NCBI GenBank assembly: GCA_034231615.1
Contig: CM067306.1
Span: 44,832,094-44,896,093, forward strand
Reading direction: 5' to 3'
DNA length: 64,000 bases
Origin: Meghimatium bilineatum
Lineage: Eukaryota > Mollusca > Gastropoda > Stylommatophora > Philomycidae
Shown here: in pieces, positions 13,284 to 26,235 of the stretch
Layout: each line of letters opens with the position of its first letter
Numbering within the stretch: the stretch's first letter is position 1
Notes under the pieces: generated by a model
Seen by the model: the letters and a program-made list of their open reading frames with translations, nothing else
What the model was told of the DNA's origin: nothing
Database searches by the model: none
Made by a program: the position numbers and the translations under genes

Positions 13284-14607
13284 AGAACACTGGCGTATTA
13301 CACACGAATTGGGTGTATTGCAGTTTAGTACGCCAAAACTCGTTGTATTCTGGGATATTACTCACAAATTCATTGTACTGAAGCTTACTACACTAGAATT
13401 GAGTGTATTCTGGCCTATAACACTCGAATTCGTTGTATGGCACCTTAATACTGCAGATCACTGGCGTATTAAACACGAATTGGGTGTATTGCAGTTTAGT
13501 ACGACAAAACTCGTTGTATTCTGGGATATTACTCACAAATTCATTGTACTGACGCTTACTACACTAGAATTGAGTGTATTCTGGTCCATTACACATGATT
13601 TCGTTGTATTGCAGCTTAATACTGTAGAACATTGGCGTATTAAACACGAATTGGGAGTATTGCAGTTTAGTACGCCAAAACTCGTTGTATTCTGGCATAT
13701 TAATCACAAATTCATTGCACTGAAGCTTACTACACTAGAATTGAGTGTATACTGGCCTATTGCACATGATTTCGTTGTACTGCAGCTTAATACGTCAGAA
13801 CACTGGCGTATTACACAAGAATTGGGTGTATTGCAGTTTAGTACGACAAAACTCGTTGTATTCTGGGATATTACTCACAAATTCATTGTACTGACGCTTA
13901 CTACACTAGAATTGAGTGTATTCTGGTCCATTACACATGATTTCGTTGTATTGCAGCTTAATACTGTAGAACATTGGCGTATTAAACACGAATTGGGAGT
14001 ATTGCAGTTTAGTACGCCAAAACTCGTTGTATTCTGGCATATTAATCACAAATTCATTGCACTGAAGCTTACTACACTAGAATTGAGTGTATTCTGGCCT
14101 ATTGCACATGATTCCGTTGTACTGCTGCTTAATACGTCAGAACACTGGCGTATTACAAAAGAATTGGGTGTATTGCAGTTTAGTACGCCAAAACTCGTTG
14201 TATTCTGGGATATTACTCACAAATTCATTGTACTGAAGCTTACTACACTAGAGTTGAGTGTATTCTGGCCTATAACACTCGAATTCGTTGTATGGCACCT
14301 TAATACTGCAGATCACTGGCGTATTAAACACGAATTGGGTGTATTGCAGTTTAGTCCGACAAAACTCGATGTATTCTGGGATATTACTCACAAAATCATT
14401 GTACTGAAGCTTACTACACTAGAATTGAGTGTATTCTGGCCCATTACACATGATTTCGTTGTATTGCACCTTAATACTTCAGAACACTGGCGTATTACAC
14501 AAGAATTGGGTGCATTGCAGTTTATTACGCCAATACTCGTTGCATTCTGGGATATTACTCAGAAAATCATTGTACTGAAGCTTACTACACTAGAATTGAG
14601 TGTATTC
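11701..14607 (+). repeat. HOR domain 1 unit, 17 monomers (2907 bp)
   Basis: The unit runs from the landmark at 11701 to the one at 14608. It begins like 7939-8964 (landmark, TAG monomer, TGA monomer at 12043, then monomers with acacaggcg and caacttcatt). From 12727 it gives eleven monomers m2-m9, m16-m18 with a single six-monomer block. It lacks the private gccacaactc and ctgaaaatt changes of the two units to its left, so it is a sister rather than a third identical copy. Confidence 0.8.
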
Positions 14608-15975
14608 TAGCCTATTACACATGATTTCGTTGTAGTGCAGCTTGATACTTCAGAACTCTGGCGTATTACACACACATTGGGTGTATTGCAGTTTAGTACG
14701 CCAAACCTCGTTGTATTCTGGGATATTACTCACAAATTCATTGTACTGAAGCTTACTACACTAGAATTGAGTGTATTCTAGCCTATTACACATGATTTCG
14801 TTGTAGTGCAGCTTAATACTTCAGAACTCTGGCGTATTACACACAAATTAGGTGTATTGCAGTTTAGTACGCTAATACTCGTTGTATTCTGGCATATTAC
14901 TCACAAATTCATTGTACTGAAGCTTACTACACTAGAATTGAGTGTATTCTGACCCATTACACATGATTTCGTTGTATTGCACCTTAATACTGCAGAACAC
15001 TGGCTTATTAAACACGAATTGGGTGTATTGCAGTTTAGTACGCCAAAACTCGTTGTATTCTGGCATATTACTCACAAATTGGGTGTACTGAAGCTTACTA
15101 CACTAGAATTGAGTGTATTATGGCCTATTGCACATGATTTCGTTTTAGTGCAGCTTAATACTTCAGAACACTGGCGTATTACACAAGAATTGGGTGTATT
15201 GCAGTTTATTACGCCAATACTCGTTGCATTCTGGGATATTACTCAGAAAATCATTGTACTGAAGCTTACTACACTAGAATTGAGTGTATTCTGGCCTATT
15301 GCACATGATTCCGTTGTACTGCTGCTTATTACGTCAGAACACTGGCGTATTACACAAGAATTGGGTGTATTGCAGTTTAGTACGCCAAAACTCGTTGTAT
15401 TCTGGGATATTACTCACAAATTCATTGTACTGAAGCTTACTACACTAGAATTGAGTGTATTCTGGCCTATAACACTCGAATTCGTTGTATGGCACCTTAA
15501 TACTGCAGATCACTGGCGTATTAAACACGAATTGGGTGTATTGCAGTTTAGTACGACAAAACTCGTTGTATTCTGGGATATTACTCACAAATTCATTGTA
15601 CTGACGCTTACTACACTAGAATTGAGTGTATTCTGGCCTATAACACTCGAATTCGTTGTATGGCACCTTAATACTGCAGATCACTGGCGTATTAAACACG
15701 AATTGGGTGTATTGCAGTTTAGTCCGACAAAACTCGATGTATTCTGGGATATTACTCACAAAATCATTGTACTGAAGCTTACTACACTAGAATTGAGTGT
15801 ATTCTGGCCCATTACACATGATTTCGTTGTATTGCACCTTAATACTTCAGAACACTGGCGTATTACACAAGAATTGGGTGCATTGCAGTTTATTACGCCA
15901 ATACTCGTTGCATTCTGGGATATTACTCAGAAAATCATTGTACTGAAGCTTAATACACTAGAATTGAGTGTATTC
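14608..15975 (+). repeat. Shortened HOR unit, 8 monomers (1368 bp)
   Basis: The order is m1, m2, m3 (TGA at 14950), m4, m5, m6, m17, m18. Compared with the full 18-mer it lacks ten monomers between m6 and m17. The missing block is a whole number of monomers and the 171-bp phase is unbroken, as in-register unequal crossing-over would leave. A private change cttattacgtc occurs in m5 near 15326, and taatacacta near 15951 just before the next unit. Confidence 0.8.
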
Positions 15976-15978
15976 TAG
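15958..15978. repeat. 7-bp inverted repeat made by the TAG variant, example
   Basis: Across the monomer border ctagaat and attctag form a perfect 7-bp inverted repeat around the 7-nt loop tgagtgt. In ordinary monomers the right arm is attctgg and only the inner five pairs remain. The structure recurs at every border of the form cactagaattg followed by attctag, including many dimer borders after 44146. Borders with cattagaattg keep six pairs. Short dyads like this have been proposed to favour hairpin or cruciform DNA at centromeres that lack CENP-B boxes; any such role here is inference. Confidence 0.7.
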
Positions 15979-16488
15979 CCTATTACACATGATTTCGTTG
16001 TAGTGCAGCTTGATACTTCAGAACTCTGGCGTATTACACACACATTGGGTGTATTGCAGTTTAGTACGCCAAACCTCGTTGTATTCTGGGATATTACTCA
16101 CAAATTCATTGTACTGAAGCTTACTACACTAGAATTGAGTGTATTCTAGCCTATTACACATGATTTCGTTGTAGTGCAGCTTAATACTTCAGAACTCTGG
16201 CGTATTACACACAAATTAGGTGTATTGCAGTTTAGTACGCTAATACTCGTTGTATTCTGGCATATTACTCACAAATTCATTGTACTGAAGCTTACTACAC
16301 TAGAATTGAGTGTATTCTGGCCCATTACACATGATTTCGTTGTATTGCACCTTAATACTGCAGAACACTGGCTTATTAAACACGAATTGGGTGTATTGCA
16401 GTTTAGTACGCCAAAACTCGTTGTATTCTGGCATATTACTCACAAATTGGGTGTACTGAAGCTTACTACACTAGAATTGAGTGTATTA

Positions 16489-17514
16489 TGGCCTATTGCA
16501 CATGATTTCGTTGTAGTGCAGCTTAATACTTCAGAACACTGGCGTATTACACAAGAATTGGGTGTATTGCAGTTTATTACGCCAATACTCGTTGCATTCT
16601 GGGATATTACTCAGAAAATCATTGTACTGAAGCTTACTACACTAGAATTGAGTGTATTCTGGCCTATTGCACATGATTCCGTTGTACTGCTGCTTAATAC
16701 GTCAGAACACTGGCGTATTACACAAGAATTGGGTGTATTGCAGTTTAGTACGCCAAAACTCGTTGTATTCTGGGATATTACTCACAAATTCATTGTACTG
16801 AAGCTTACTACACTAGAATTGAGTGTATTCTGGCCTATAACACTCGAATTCGTTGTATGGCACCTTAATACTGCAGATCACTGGCGTATTAAACACGAAT
16901 TGGGTGTATTGCAGTTTAGTACGACAAAACTCGTTGTATTCTGGGATATTACTCACAAATTCATTGTACTGACGCTTACTACACTAGAATTGAGTGTATT
17001 CTGGTCCATTACACATGATTTCGTTGTATTGCAGCTTAATACTGTAGAACATTGGCGTATTAAACACGAATTGGGAGTAATGCAGTTTAGTACGCCAAAA
17101 CTCGTTGTATTCTGGCATATTAATCACAAATTCATTGCACTGAAGCTTACTACACTAGAATTGAGTGTATACTGGCCTATTGCACATGATTTCGTTGTAC
17201 TGCAGCTTAATACGTCAGAACACTGGCGTATTACACAAGAATTGGGTGTATTGCAGTTTAGTACGACAAAACTCGTTGTATTCTGGGATATTACTCACAA
17301 ATTCATTGTACTGACGCTTACTACACTAGAATTGAGTGTATTCTGGTCCATTACACATGATTTCGTTGTATTGCAGCTTAATACTGTAGAACATTGGCGT
17401 ATTAAACACGAATTGGGAGTATTGCAGTTTAGTACGCCAAAACTCGTTGTATTCTGGCATATTAATCACAAATTCATTGCACTGAAGCTTACTACACTAG
17501 AATTGAGTGTATAC
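16489..17514 (+). repeat. Nested 6-monomer block, copy 1 (m4-m9, 1026 bp)
   Basis: Monomers m4-m9 match m10-m15 in order and type. The visible differences are few: m4 has gtgcagc in A and tttattacgcc in B where m10 has ctgcagc and tttagtacgcc, m9 ends gtatac where m15 ends gtattc, m7 has a private gagtaatgcag, and m12 has ttcttggat. Inside the block m6-m7 and m8-m9 also look alike (m7 equals m9), an older dimer layer. Confidence 0.8.
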
Positions 17515-18540
17515 TGGCCTATTGCACATGATTTCGTTGTACTGCAGCTTAATACGTCAGAACACTGGCGTATTACACAAGAATTGGGTGTATTGCAGTT
17601 TAGTACGCCAATACTCGTTGCATTCTGGGATATTACTCAGAAAATCATTGTACTGAAGCTTACTACACTAGAATTGAGTGTATTCTGGCCTATTGCACAT
17701 GATTCCGTTGTACTGCTGCTTAATACGTCAGAACACTGGCGTATTACACAAGAATTGGGTGTATTGCAGTTTAGTACGCCAAAACTCGTTGTATTCTGGG
17801 ATATTACTCACAAATTCATTGTACTGAAGCTTACTACACTAGAATTGAGTGTATTCTGGCCTATAACACTCGAATTCGTTGTATGGCACCTTAATACTGC
17901 AGATCACTGGCGTATTAAACACGAATTGGGTGTATTGCAGTTTAGTACGACAAAACTCGTTGTATTCTTGGATATTACTCACAAATTCATTGTACTGACG
18001 CTTACTACACTAGAATTGAGTGTATTCTGGTCCATTACACATGATTTCGTTGTATTGCAGCTTAATACTGTAGAACATTGGCGTATTAAACACGAATTGG
18101 GAGTATTGCAGTTTAGTACGCCAAAACTCGTTGTATTCTGGCATATTAATCACAAATTCATTGCACTGAAGCTTACTACACTAGAATTGAGTGTATACTG
18201 GCCTATTGCACATGATTTCGTTGTACTGCAGCTTAATACGTCAGAACACTGGCGTATTACACAAGAATTGGGTGTATTGCAGTTTAGTACGACAAAACTC
18301 GTTGTATTCTGGGATATTACTCACAAATTCATTGTACTGACGCTTACTACACTAGAATTGAGTGTATTCTGGTCCATTACACATGATTTCGTTGTATTGC
18401 AGCTTAATACTGTAGAACATTGGCGTATTAAACACGAATTGGGAGTATTGCAGTTTAGTACGCCAAAACTCGTTGTATTCTGGCATATTAATCACAAATT
18501 CATTGCACTGAAGCTTACTACACTAGAATTGAGTGTATTC
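17515..18540 (+). repeat. Nested 6-monomer block, copy 2 (m10-m15, 1026 bp)
   Basis: This is the second copy of the block at 16489-17514. Its presence makes the unit 18 monomers rather than 12. It is absent from the eleven-monomer runs at 6058-7938, 9820-11700 and 12727-14607. The private ttcttggat in m12 (about 17966) recurs at about 20531 and 25490. Confidence 0.8.
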
Positions 18541-19053
18541 TGGCCTATTGCACATGATTCCGTTGTACTGCTGCTTAATACGTCAGAACACTGGCGTATT
18601 ACACAAGAATTGGGTGTATTGCAGTTTAGTACGCCAAAACTCGTTGTATTCTGGGATATTACTCACAAATTCATTGTACTGAAGCTTACTACACTAGAGT
18701 TGAGTGTATTCTGGCCTATAACACTCGAATTCGTTGTATGGCACCTTAATACTGCAGATCACTGGCGTATTAAACACGAATTGGGTGTATTGCAGTTTAG
18801 TCCGACAAAACTCGATGTATTCTGGGATATTACTCACAAAATCATTGTACTGAAGCTTACTACACTAGAATTGAGTGTATTCTGGCCCATTACACATGAT
18901 TTCGTTGTATTGCACCTTAATACTTCAGAACACTGGCGTATTACACAAGAATTGGGTGCATTGCAGTGTATTACGCCAATACTCGTTGCATTCTGGGATA
19001 TTACTCAGAAAATCATTGTACTGAAGCTTACTACACTAGAATTGAGTGTATTC

Positions 19054-21618
19054 TAGCCTATTACACATGATTTCGTTGTAGTGCAGCTTGATACTTCAGA
19101 ACTCTGGCGTATTACACACACATTGGGTGTATTGCAGTTTAGTACGCCAAACCTCGTTGTATTCTGGGATATTACTCACAAATTCATTGTACTGAAGCTT
19201 ACTACACTAGAATTGAGTGTATTCTAGCCTATTACACATGATTTCGTTGTAGTGCAGCTTAATACTTCAGAACTCTGGCGTATTACACACAAATTAGGTG
19301 TATTGCAGTTTAGTACGCTAATACTCGTTGTATTCTGGCATATTACTCACAAATTCATTGTACTGAAGCTTACTACACTAGAATTGAGTGTATTCTGGCC
19401 CATTACACATGATTTCGTTGTATTGCACCTTAATACTGCAGAACACTGGCTTATTAAACACGAATTGGGTGTATTGCAGTTTAGTACGCCAAAACTCGTT
19501 GTATTCTGGCATATTACTCACAAATTGGGTGTACTGAAGCTTACTACACTAGAATTGAGTGTATTATGGCCTATTGCACATGATTTCGTTGTAGTGCAGC
19601 TTAATACTTCAGAACACTGGCGTATTACACAAGAATTGGGTGTATTGCAGTTTATTACGCCAATACTCGTTGCATTCTGGGATATTACTCAGAAAATCAT
19701 TGTACTGAAGCTTACTACACTAGAATTGAGTGTATTCTGGCCTATTGCACATGATTCCGTTGTACTGCTGCTTAATACGTCAGAACACTGGCGTATTACA
19801 CAAGAATTGGGTGTATTGCAGTTTAGTACGCCAAAACTCGTTGTATTCTGGGATATTACTCACAAATTCATTGTACTGAAGCTTACTACACTAGAATTGA
19901 GTGTATTCTGGTCCATTACACATGATTTCGTTGTATTGCAGCTTAATACTGTAGAACATTGGCGTATTAAACACGAATTGGGAGTATTGCAGTTTAGTAC
20001 GCCAAAACTCGTTGTATTCTGGCATATTAATCACAAATTCATTGCACTGAAGCTTACTACACTAGAATTGAGTGTATACTGGCCTATTGCACATGATTTC
20101 GTTGTACTGCAGCTTAATACGTCAGAACACTGGCGTATTACACAAGAATTGGGTGTATTGCAGTTTAGTACGCCAATACTCGTTGCATTCTGGGATATTA
20201 CTCAGAAAATCATTGTACTGAAGCTTACTACACTAGAATTGAGTGTATTCTGGCCTATTGCACATGATTCCGTTGTACTGCTGCTTAATACGTCAGAACA
20301 CTGGCGTATTACACAAGAATTGGGTGTATTGCAGTTTAGTACGCCAAAACTCGTTGTACTCTGGGATATTACTCACAAATTCATTGTACTGAAGCTTACT
20401 ACACTAGAATTGAGTGTATTCTGGCCTATAACACTCGAATTCGTTGTATGGCACCTTAATACTGCAGATCACTGGCGTATTAAACACGAATTGGGTGTAT
20501 TGCAGTTTAGTACGACAAAACTCGTTGTATTCTTGGATATTACTCACAAATTCATTGTACTGACGCTTACTACACTAGAATTGAGTGTATTTTGGTCCAT
20601 TACACATGATTTCGTTGTATTGCAGCTTAATACTGTAGAACATTGGCGTATTAAACACGAATTGGGAGTATTGCAGTTTAGTACGCCAAAACTCGTTGTA
20701 TTCTGGCATATTAATCACAAATTCATTGCACTGAAGCTTACTACACTAGAATTGAGTGTATACTGGCCTATTGCACATGATTTCGTTGTACTGCAGCTTA
20801 ATACGTCAGAACACTGGCGTATTACACAAGAATTGGGTGTATTGCAGTTTAGTACGACAAAACTCGTTGTATTCTGGGATATTACTCACAAATTCATTGT
20901 ACTGACGCTTACTACACTAGAATTGAGTGTATTCTGGTCCATTACACATGATTTCGTTGTATTGCAGCTTAATACTGTAGAACATTGGCGTATTAAACAC
21001 GAATTGGGAGTATTGCAGTTTAGTACGCCAAAACTCGTTGTATTCTGGCATATTAATCACAAATTCATTGCACTGAAGCTTACTACACTAGAATTGAGTG
21101 TATTCTGGCCTATTGCACATGATTCCGTTGTACTGCTGCTTAATACGTCAGAACACTGGCGTATTACACAAGAATTGGGTGTATTGCAGTTTAGTACGCC
21201 AAAACTCGTTGTATTCTGGGATATTACTCACAAATTCATTGTACTGAAGCTTACTACACTAGAGTTGAGTGTATTCTGGCCTATAACACTCGAATTCGTT
21301 GTATGGCACCTTAATACTGCAGATCACTGGCGTATTAAACACGAATTGGGTGTATTGCAGTTTAGTCCGACAAAACTCGATGTATTCTGGGATATTACTC
21401 ACAAAATCATTGTACTGAAGCTTACTACACTAGAATTGAGTGTATTCTGGCCCATTACACATGATTTCGTTGTATTGCACCTTAATACTTCAGAACACTG
21501 GCGTATTACACAAGAATTGGGTGCATTGCAGTGTATTACGCCAATACTCGTTGCATTCTGGGATATTACTCAGAAAATCATTGTACTGAAGCTTACTACA
21601 CTAGAATTGAGTGTATTC
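19054..21618 (+). repeat. HOR derivative, 15 monomers (2565 bp)
   Basis: The order is m1-m5, m7, m10-m18; m6, m8 and m9 are missing relative to the reference unit. The m18 ttgcagtgtatt marker (about 21531) and the m12 ttcttggat marker (about 20531) tie it to the unit just upstream. A private gtactctggg occurs in m11 near 20355. Confidence 0.8.
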
Positions 21619-23157
21619 TAGCCTATTACACATGATTTCGTTGTAGTGCAGCTTGATACTTCAGAACTCTGGCGTATTACACACACATTGGGTGTATTGC
21701 AGTTTAGTACGCCAAACCTCGTTGTATTCTGGGATATTACTCACAAATTCATTGTACTGAAGCTTACTACACTAGAATTGAGTGTATTCTAGCCTATTAC
21801 ACATGATTTCGTTGTAGTGCAGCTTAATACTTCAGAACTCTGGCGTATTACACACAAATTAGGTGTATTGCAGTTTAGTACGCTAATACTCGTTGTATTC
21901 TGGCATATTACTCACAAATTCATTGTACTGAAGCTTACTACACTAGAATTGAGTGTATTCTGGCCCATTACACATGATTTCGTTGTATTGCACCTTAATA
22001 CTGCAGAACACTGGCTTATTAAACACGAATTGGGTGTATTGCAGTTTAGTACGCCAAAACTCGTTGTATTCTGGCATATTACTCACAAATTGGGTGTACT
22101 GAAGCTTACTACACTAGAATTGAGTGTATTATGGCCTATTGCACATGATTTCGTTGTAGTGCAGCTTAATACTTCAGAACACTGGCGTATTACACAAGAA
22201 TTGGGTGTATTGCAGTTTATTACGCCAATACTCGTTGCATTCTGGGATATTACTCAGAAAATCATTGTACTGAAGCTTACTACACTAGAATTGAGTGTAT
22301 TCTGGCCTATTGCACATGATTCCGTTGTACTGCTGCTTAATACGTCAGAACACTGGCGTATTACACAAGAATTGGGTGTATTGCAGTTTAGTACGCCAAA
22401 ACTCGTTGTATTCTGGGATATTACTCACAAATTCATTGTACTGAAGCTTACTACACTAGAATTGAGTGTATTCTGGCCTATAACACTCGAATTCGTTGTA
22501 TGGCACCTTAATACTGCAGATCACTGGCGTATTAAACACGAATTGGGTGTATTGCAGTTTAGTACGACAAAACTCGTTGTATTCTGGGATATTACTCACA
22601 AATTCATTGTACTGACGCTTACTACACTAGAATTGAGTGTATTCTGGTCCATTACACATGATTTCGTTGTATTGCAGCTTAATACTGTAGAACATTGGCG
22701 TATTAAACACGAATTGGGAGTATTGCAGTTTAGTACGCCAAAACTCGTTGTATTCTGGCATATTAATCACAAATTCATTGCACTGAAGCTTACTACACTA
22801 GAATTGAGTGTATGCTGGCCTATTGCACATGATTCCGTTGTACTGCTGCTTAATACGTCAGAACACTGGCGTATTACACAAGAATTGGGTGTATTGCAGT
22901 TTAGTACGCCAAAACTCGTTGTATTCTGGGATATTACTCACAAATTCATTGTACTGAAGCTTACTACACTAGAGTTGAGTGTATTCTGGCCTATAACACA
23001 TGATTTCGTTGTATTGCACCTTAATACTTCAGAACACTGGCGTATTACACAAGAATTGGGTGCATTGCAGTGTATTACGCCAATACTCGTTGCATTCTGG
23101 GATATTACTCAGAAAATCATTGTACTGAAGCTTACTACACTAGAATTGAGTGTATTC
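21619..23157 (+). repeat. HOR derivative, 9 monomers (1539 bp)
   Basis: The order is m1-m7, m16, then one hybrid monomer (22987) that starts as m17 (cctataacac) and switches to m18 (atgatttcg) within about ten bases near 23000. It keeps the ttgcagtgtatt marker (about 23070). The border of m7 and m16 has a private gtatgctgg (about 22811). Confidence 0.8.
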
Positions 23158-26100
23158 TAGCCTATTACACATGATTTCGTTGTAGTGCAGCTTGATACTT
23201 CAGAACTCTGGCGTATTACACACACATTGGGTGTATTGCAGTTTAGTACGCCAAACCTCGTTGTATTCTGGGATATTACTCACAAATTCATTGTACTGAA
23301 GCTTACTACACTAGAATTGAGTGTATTCTAGCCTATTACACATGATTTCGTTGTAGTGCAGCTTAATACTTTAGAACTCTGGCGTATTACACACAAATTA
23401 GGTGTATTGCAGTTTAGTACGCTAATACTCGTTGTATTCTGGCATATTACTCACAAATTCATTGTACTGAAGCTTACTACACTAGAATTGAGTGTATTCT
23501 GGCCCATTACACATGATTTCGTTGTATTGCACCTTAATACTGCAGAACACTGGCTTATTAAACACGAATTGGGTGTATTGCAGTTTAGTACGCCAAAACT
23601 CGTTGTATTCTGGCATATTACTCACAAATTGGGTGTACTGAAGCTTACTACACTAGAATTGAGTGTATTATGGCCTATTGCACATGATTTCGTTGTAGTG
23701 CAGCTTAATACTTCAGAACACTGGCGTATTACACAAGAATTGGGTGTATTGCAGTTTATTACGCCAATACTCGTTGCATTCTGGGATATTACTCAGAAAA
23801 TCATTGTACTGAAGCTTACTACACTAGAATTGAGTGTATTCTGGCCTATTGCACATGATTCCGTTGTACTGCTGCTTAATACGTCAGAACACTGGCGTAT
23901 TACACAAGAATTGGGTGTATTGCAGTTTAGTACGCCAAAACTCGTTGTATTCTGGGATATTACTCACAAATTCATTGTACTGAAGCTTACTACACTAGAA
24001 TTGAGTGTATTCTGGCCTATAACACTCGAATTCGTTGTATGGCACCTTAATACTGCAGATCACTGGCGTATTAAACACGAATTGGGTGTATTGCAGTTTA
24101 GTACGACAAAACTCGTTGTATTCTGGGATATTACTCACAAATTCATTGTACTGACGCTTACTACACTAGAATTGAGTGTATTCTGGTCCATTACACATGA
24201 TTTCGTTGTATTGCAGCTTAATACTGTAGAACATTGGCGTATTAAACACGAATTGGGAGTATTGCAGTTTAGTACGCCAAAACTCGTTGTATTCTGGCAT
24301 ATTAATCACAAATTCATTGCACTGAAGCTTACTACACTAGAATTGAGTGTATACTGGCCTATTGCACATGATTTCGTTGTACTGCAGCTTAATACGTCAG
24401 AACACTGGCGTATTACACAAGAATTGGGTGTATTGCAGTTTAGTACGACAAAACTCGTTGTATTCTGGGATATTACTCACAAATTCATTGTACTGACGCT
24501 TACTACACTAGAATTGAGTGTATTCTGGTCCATTACACATGATTTCGTTGTATTGCAGCTTAATACTGTAGAACATTGGCGTATTAAACACGAATTGGGA
24601 GTATTGCAGTTTAGTACGCCAAAACTCGTTGTATTCTGGCATATTAATCACAAATTCATTGCACTGAAGCTTACTACACTAGAATTGAGTGTATACTGGC
24701 CTATTGCACATGATTTCGTTGTACTGCAGCTTAATACGTCAGAACACTGGCGTATTACACAAGAATTGGGTGTATTGCAGTTTAGTACGCCAATACTCGT
24801 TGCATTCTGGGATATTACTCAGAAAATCATTGTACTGAAGCTTACTACACTAGAATTGAGTGTATTCTGGCCTATTGCACATGATTCCGTTGTACTGCTG
24901 CTTAATACGTCAGAACACTGGCGTATTACACAAGAATTGGGTGTATTGCAGTTTAGTACGCCAAAACTCGTTGTATTCTGGGATATTACTCACAAATTCA
25001 TTGTACTGAAGCTTACTACACTAGAATTGAGTGTATTCTGGCCTATAACACTCGAATTCGTTGTATGGCACCTTAATACTGCAGATCACTGGCGTATTAA
25101 ACACGAATTGGGTGTATTGCAGTTTAGTACGACAAAACTCGTTGTATTCTGGGATATTACTCACAAATTCATTGTACTGACGCTTACTACACTAGAATTG
25201 AGTGTATTCTGGTCCATTACACATGATTTCGTTGTATTGCAGCTTAATACTGTAGAACATTGGCGTATTAAACACGAATTGGGAGTATTGCAGTTTAGTA
25301 CGCCAAAACTCGTTGTATTCTGGCATATTAATCACAAATTCATTGCACTGAAGCTTACTACACTAGAATTAAGTGTATTATGGCCTATTGCACATGATTT
25401 CGTTGTACTGCAGCTTAATACGTCAGAACACTGGCGTATTACACAAGAATTGGGTGTATTGCAGTTTAGTACGACAAAACTCGTTGTATTCTTGGATATT
25501 ACTCACAAATTCATTGTACTGACGCTTACTACACTAGAATTGAGTGTATTCTGGTCCATTACACATGATTTCGTTGTATTGCAGCTTAATACTGTAGAAC
25601 ATTGGCGTATTAAACACGAATTGGGAGTATTGCAGTTTAGTACGCCAAAACTCGTTGTATTCTGGCATATTAATCACAAATTCATTGCACTGAAGCTTAC
25701 TACACTAGAATTGAGTGTATTCTGGCCTATTGCACATGATTCCGTTGTACTGCTGCTTAATACGTCAGAACACTGGCGTATTACACAAGAATTGGGTGTA
25801 TTGCAGTTTAGTACGCCAAAACTCGTTGTATTCTGGGATATTACTCACAAATTCATTGTACTGAAGCTTACTACACTAGAGTTGAGTGTATTCTGGCCTA
25901 TAACACTCGAATTCGTTGTATGGCACCTTAATACTGCAGATCACTGGCGTATTACACAAGAATTGGGTGCATTGCAGTTTATTACGCCAATACTCGTTGC
26001 ATTCTGGGATATTACTCACAAAATCATTGTACTGAAGCTTACTACACTAGAATTGAGTGTATTCTGGCCCATTACACATGATTTCGTTGTATTGCACCTT

Positions 26101-26235
26101 AATACTTCAGAACACTGGCGTATTACACAAGAATTGGGTGCATTGCAGTGTATTACGCCAATACTCGTTGCATTCTGGGATATTACTCAGAAAATCATTG
26201 TACTGAAGCTTACTACACTAGAATTGAGTGTATTC
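23158..26235 (+). repeat. Full-length 18-monomer HOR unit (3078 bp), variant
   Basis: This is a second full 18-mer. Here the ttcttggat change is in m14 (about 25490) rather than m12, m13 ends aagtgtattatgg (about 25370), and m17 is a hybrid whose B sub-repeat switches to the m18 form near 25953. m2 has a private ctttagaac (about 23370). It ends with m18 carrying ttgcagtgtatt (about 26148). Confidence 0.8.

Larger units (their letters stand above)
15976..19053 (+). repeat. Reference 18-monomer HOR unit (3078 bp)
   Basis: This is the clearest complete unit. m1 (15976) is the cttgatac landmark; m2 (16147) opens with tag; m3-m18 all open with tgg. m4-m9 and m10-m15 are near-identical six-monomer blocks; m16 resembles m5 and m17 resembles m6. 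m18 carries the private ttgcagtgtatt change (about 18966) seen also in the three units that follow. The satellite frame is open for 960 codons from m2 to the tag of the next m1. Confidence 0.85.
16174..19056 (+). other. Open frame spanning one HOR unit (960 codons); not a gene
   Basis: The frame is open from a GTG in m2 to the TAG that opens the next m1, because only m1 and m2 of the unit begin with tag. An equivalent frame recurs at 23356-26238 and shorter versions at 19252-21621 and 21817-23160. The lengths simply track how many monomers each unit holds. Monomer types differ mostly by amino-acid-changing substitutions, which argues against a selected protein. Confidence 0.85.

Noticed and set aside
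4861..19053. Equal 3078-bp spacing at 4861-7938 and 15976-19053 taken as the same HOR unit
   Set aside because: The first has seven flank-type monomers plus eleven HOR monomers; the second is the full 18-mer with a doubled block. The equal length is coincidental.
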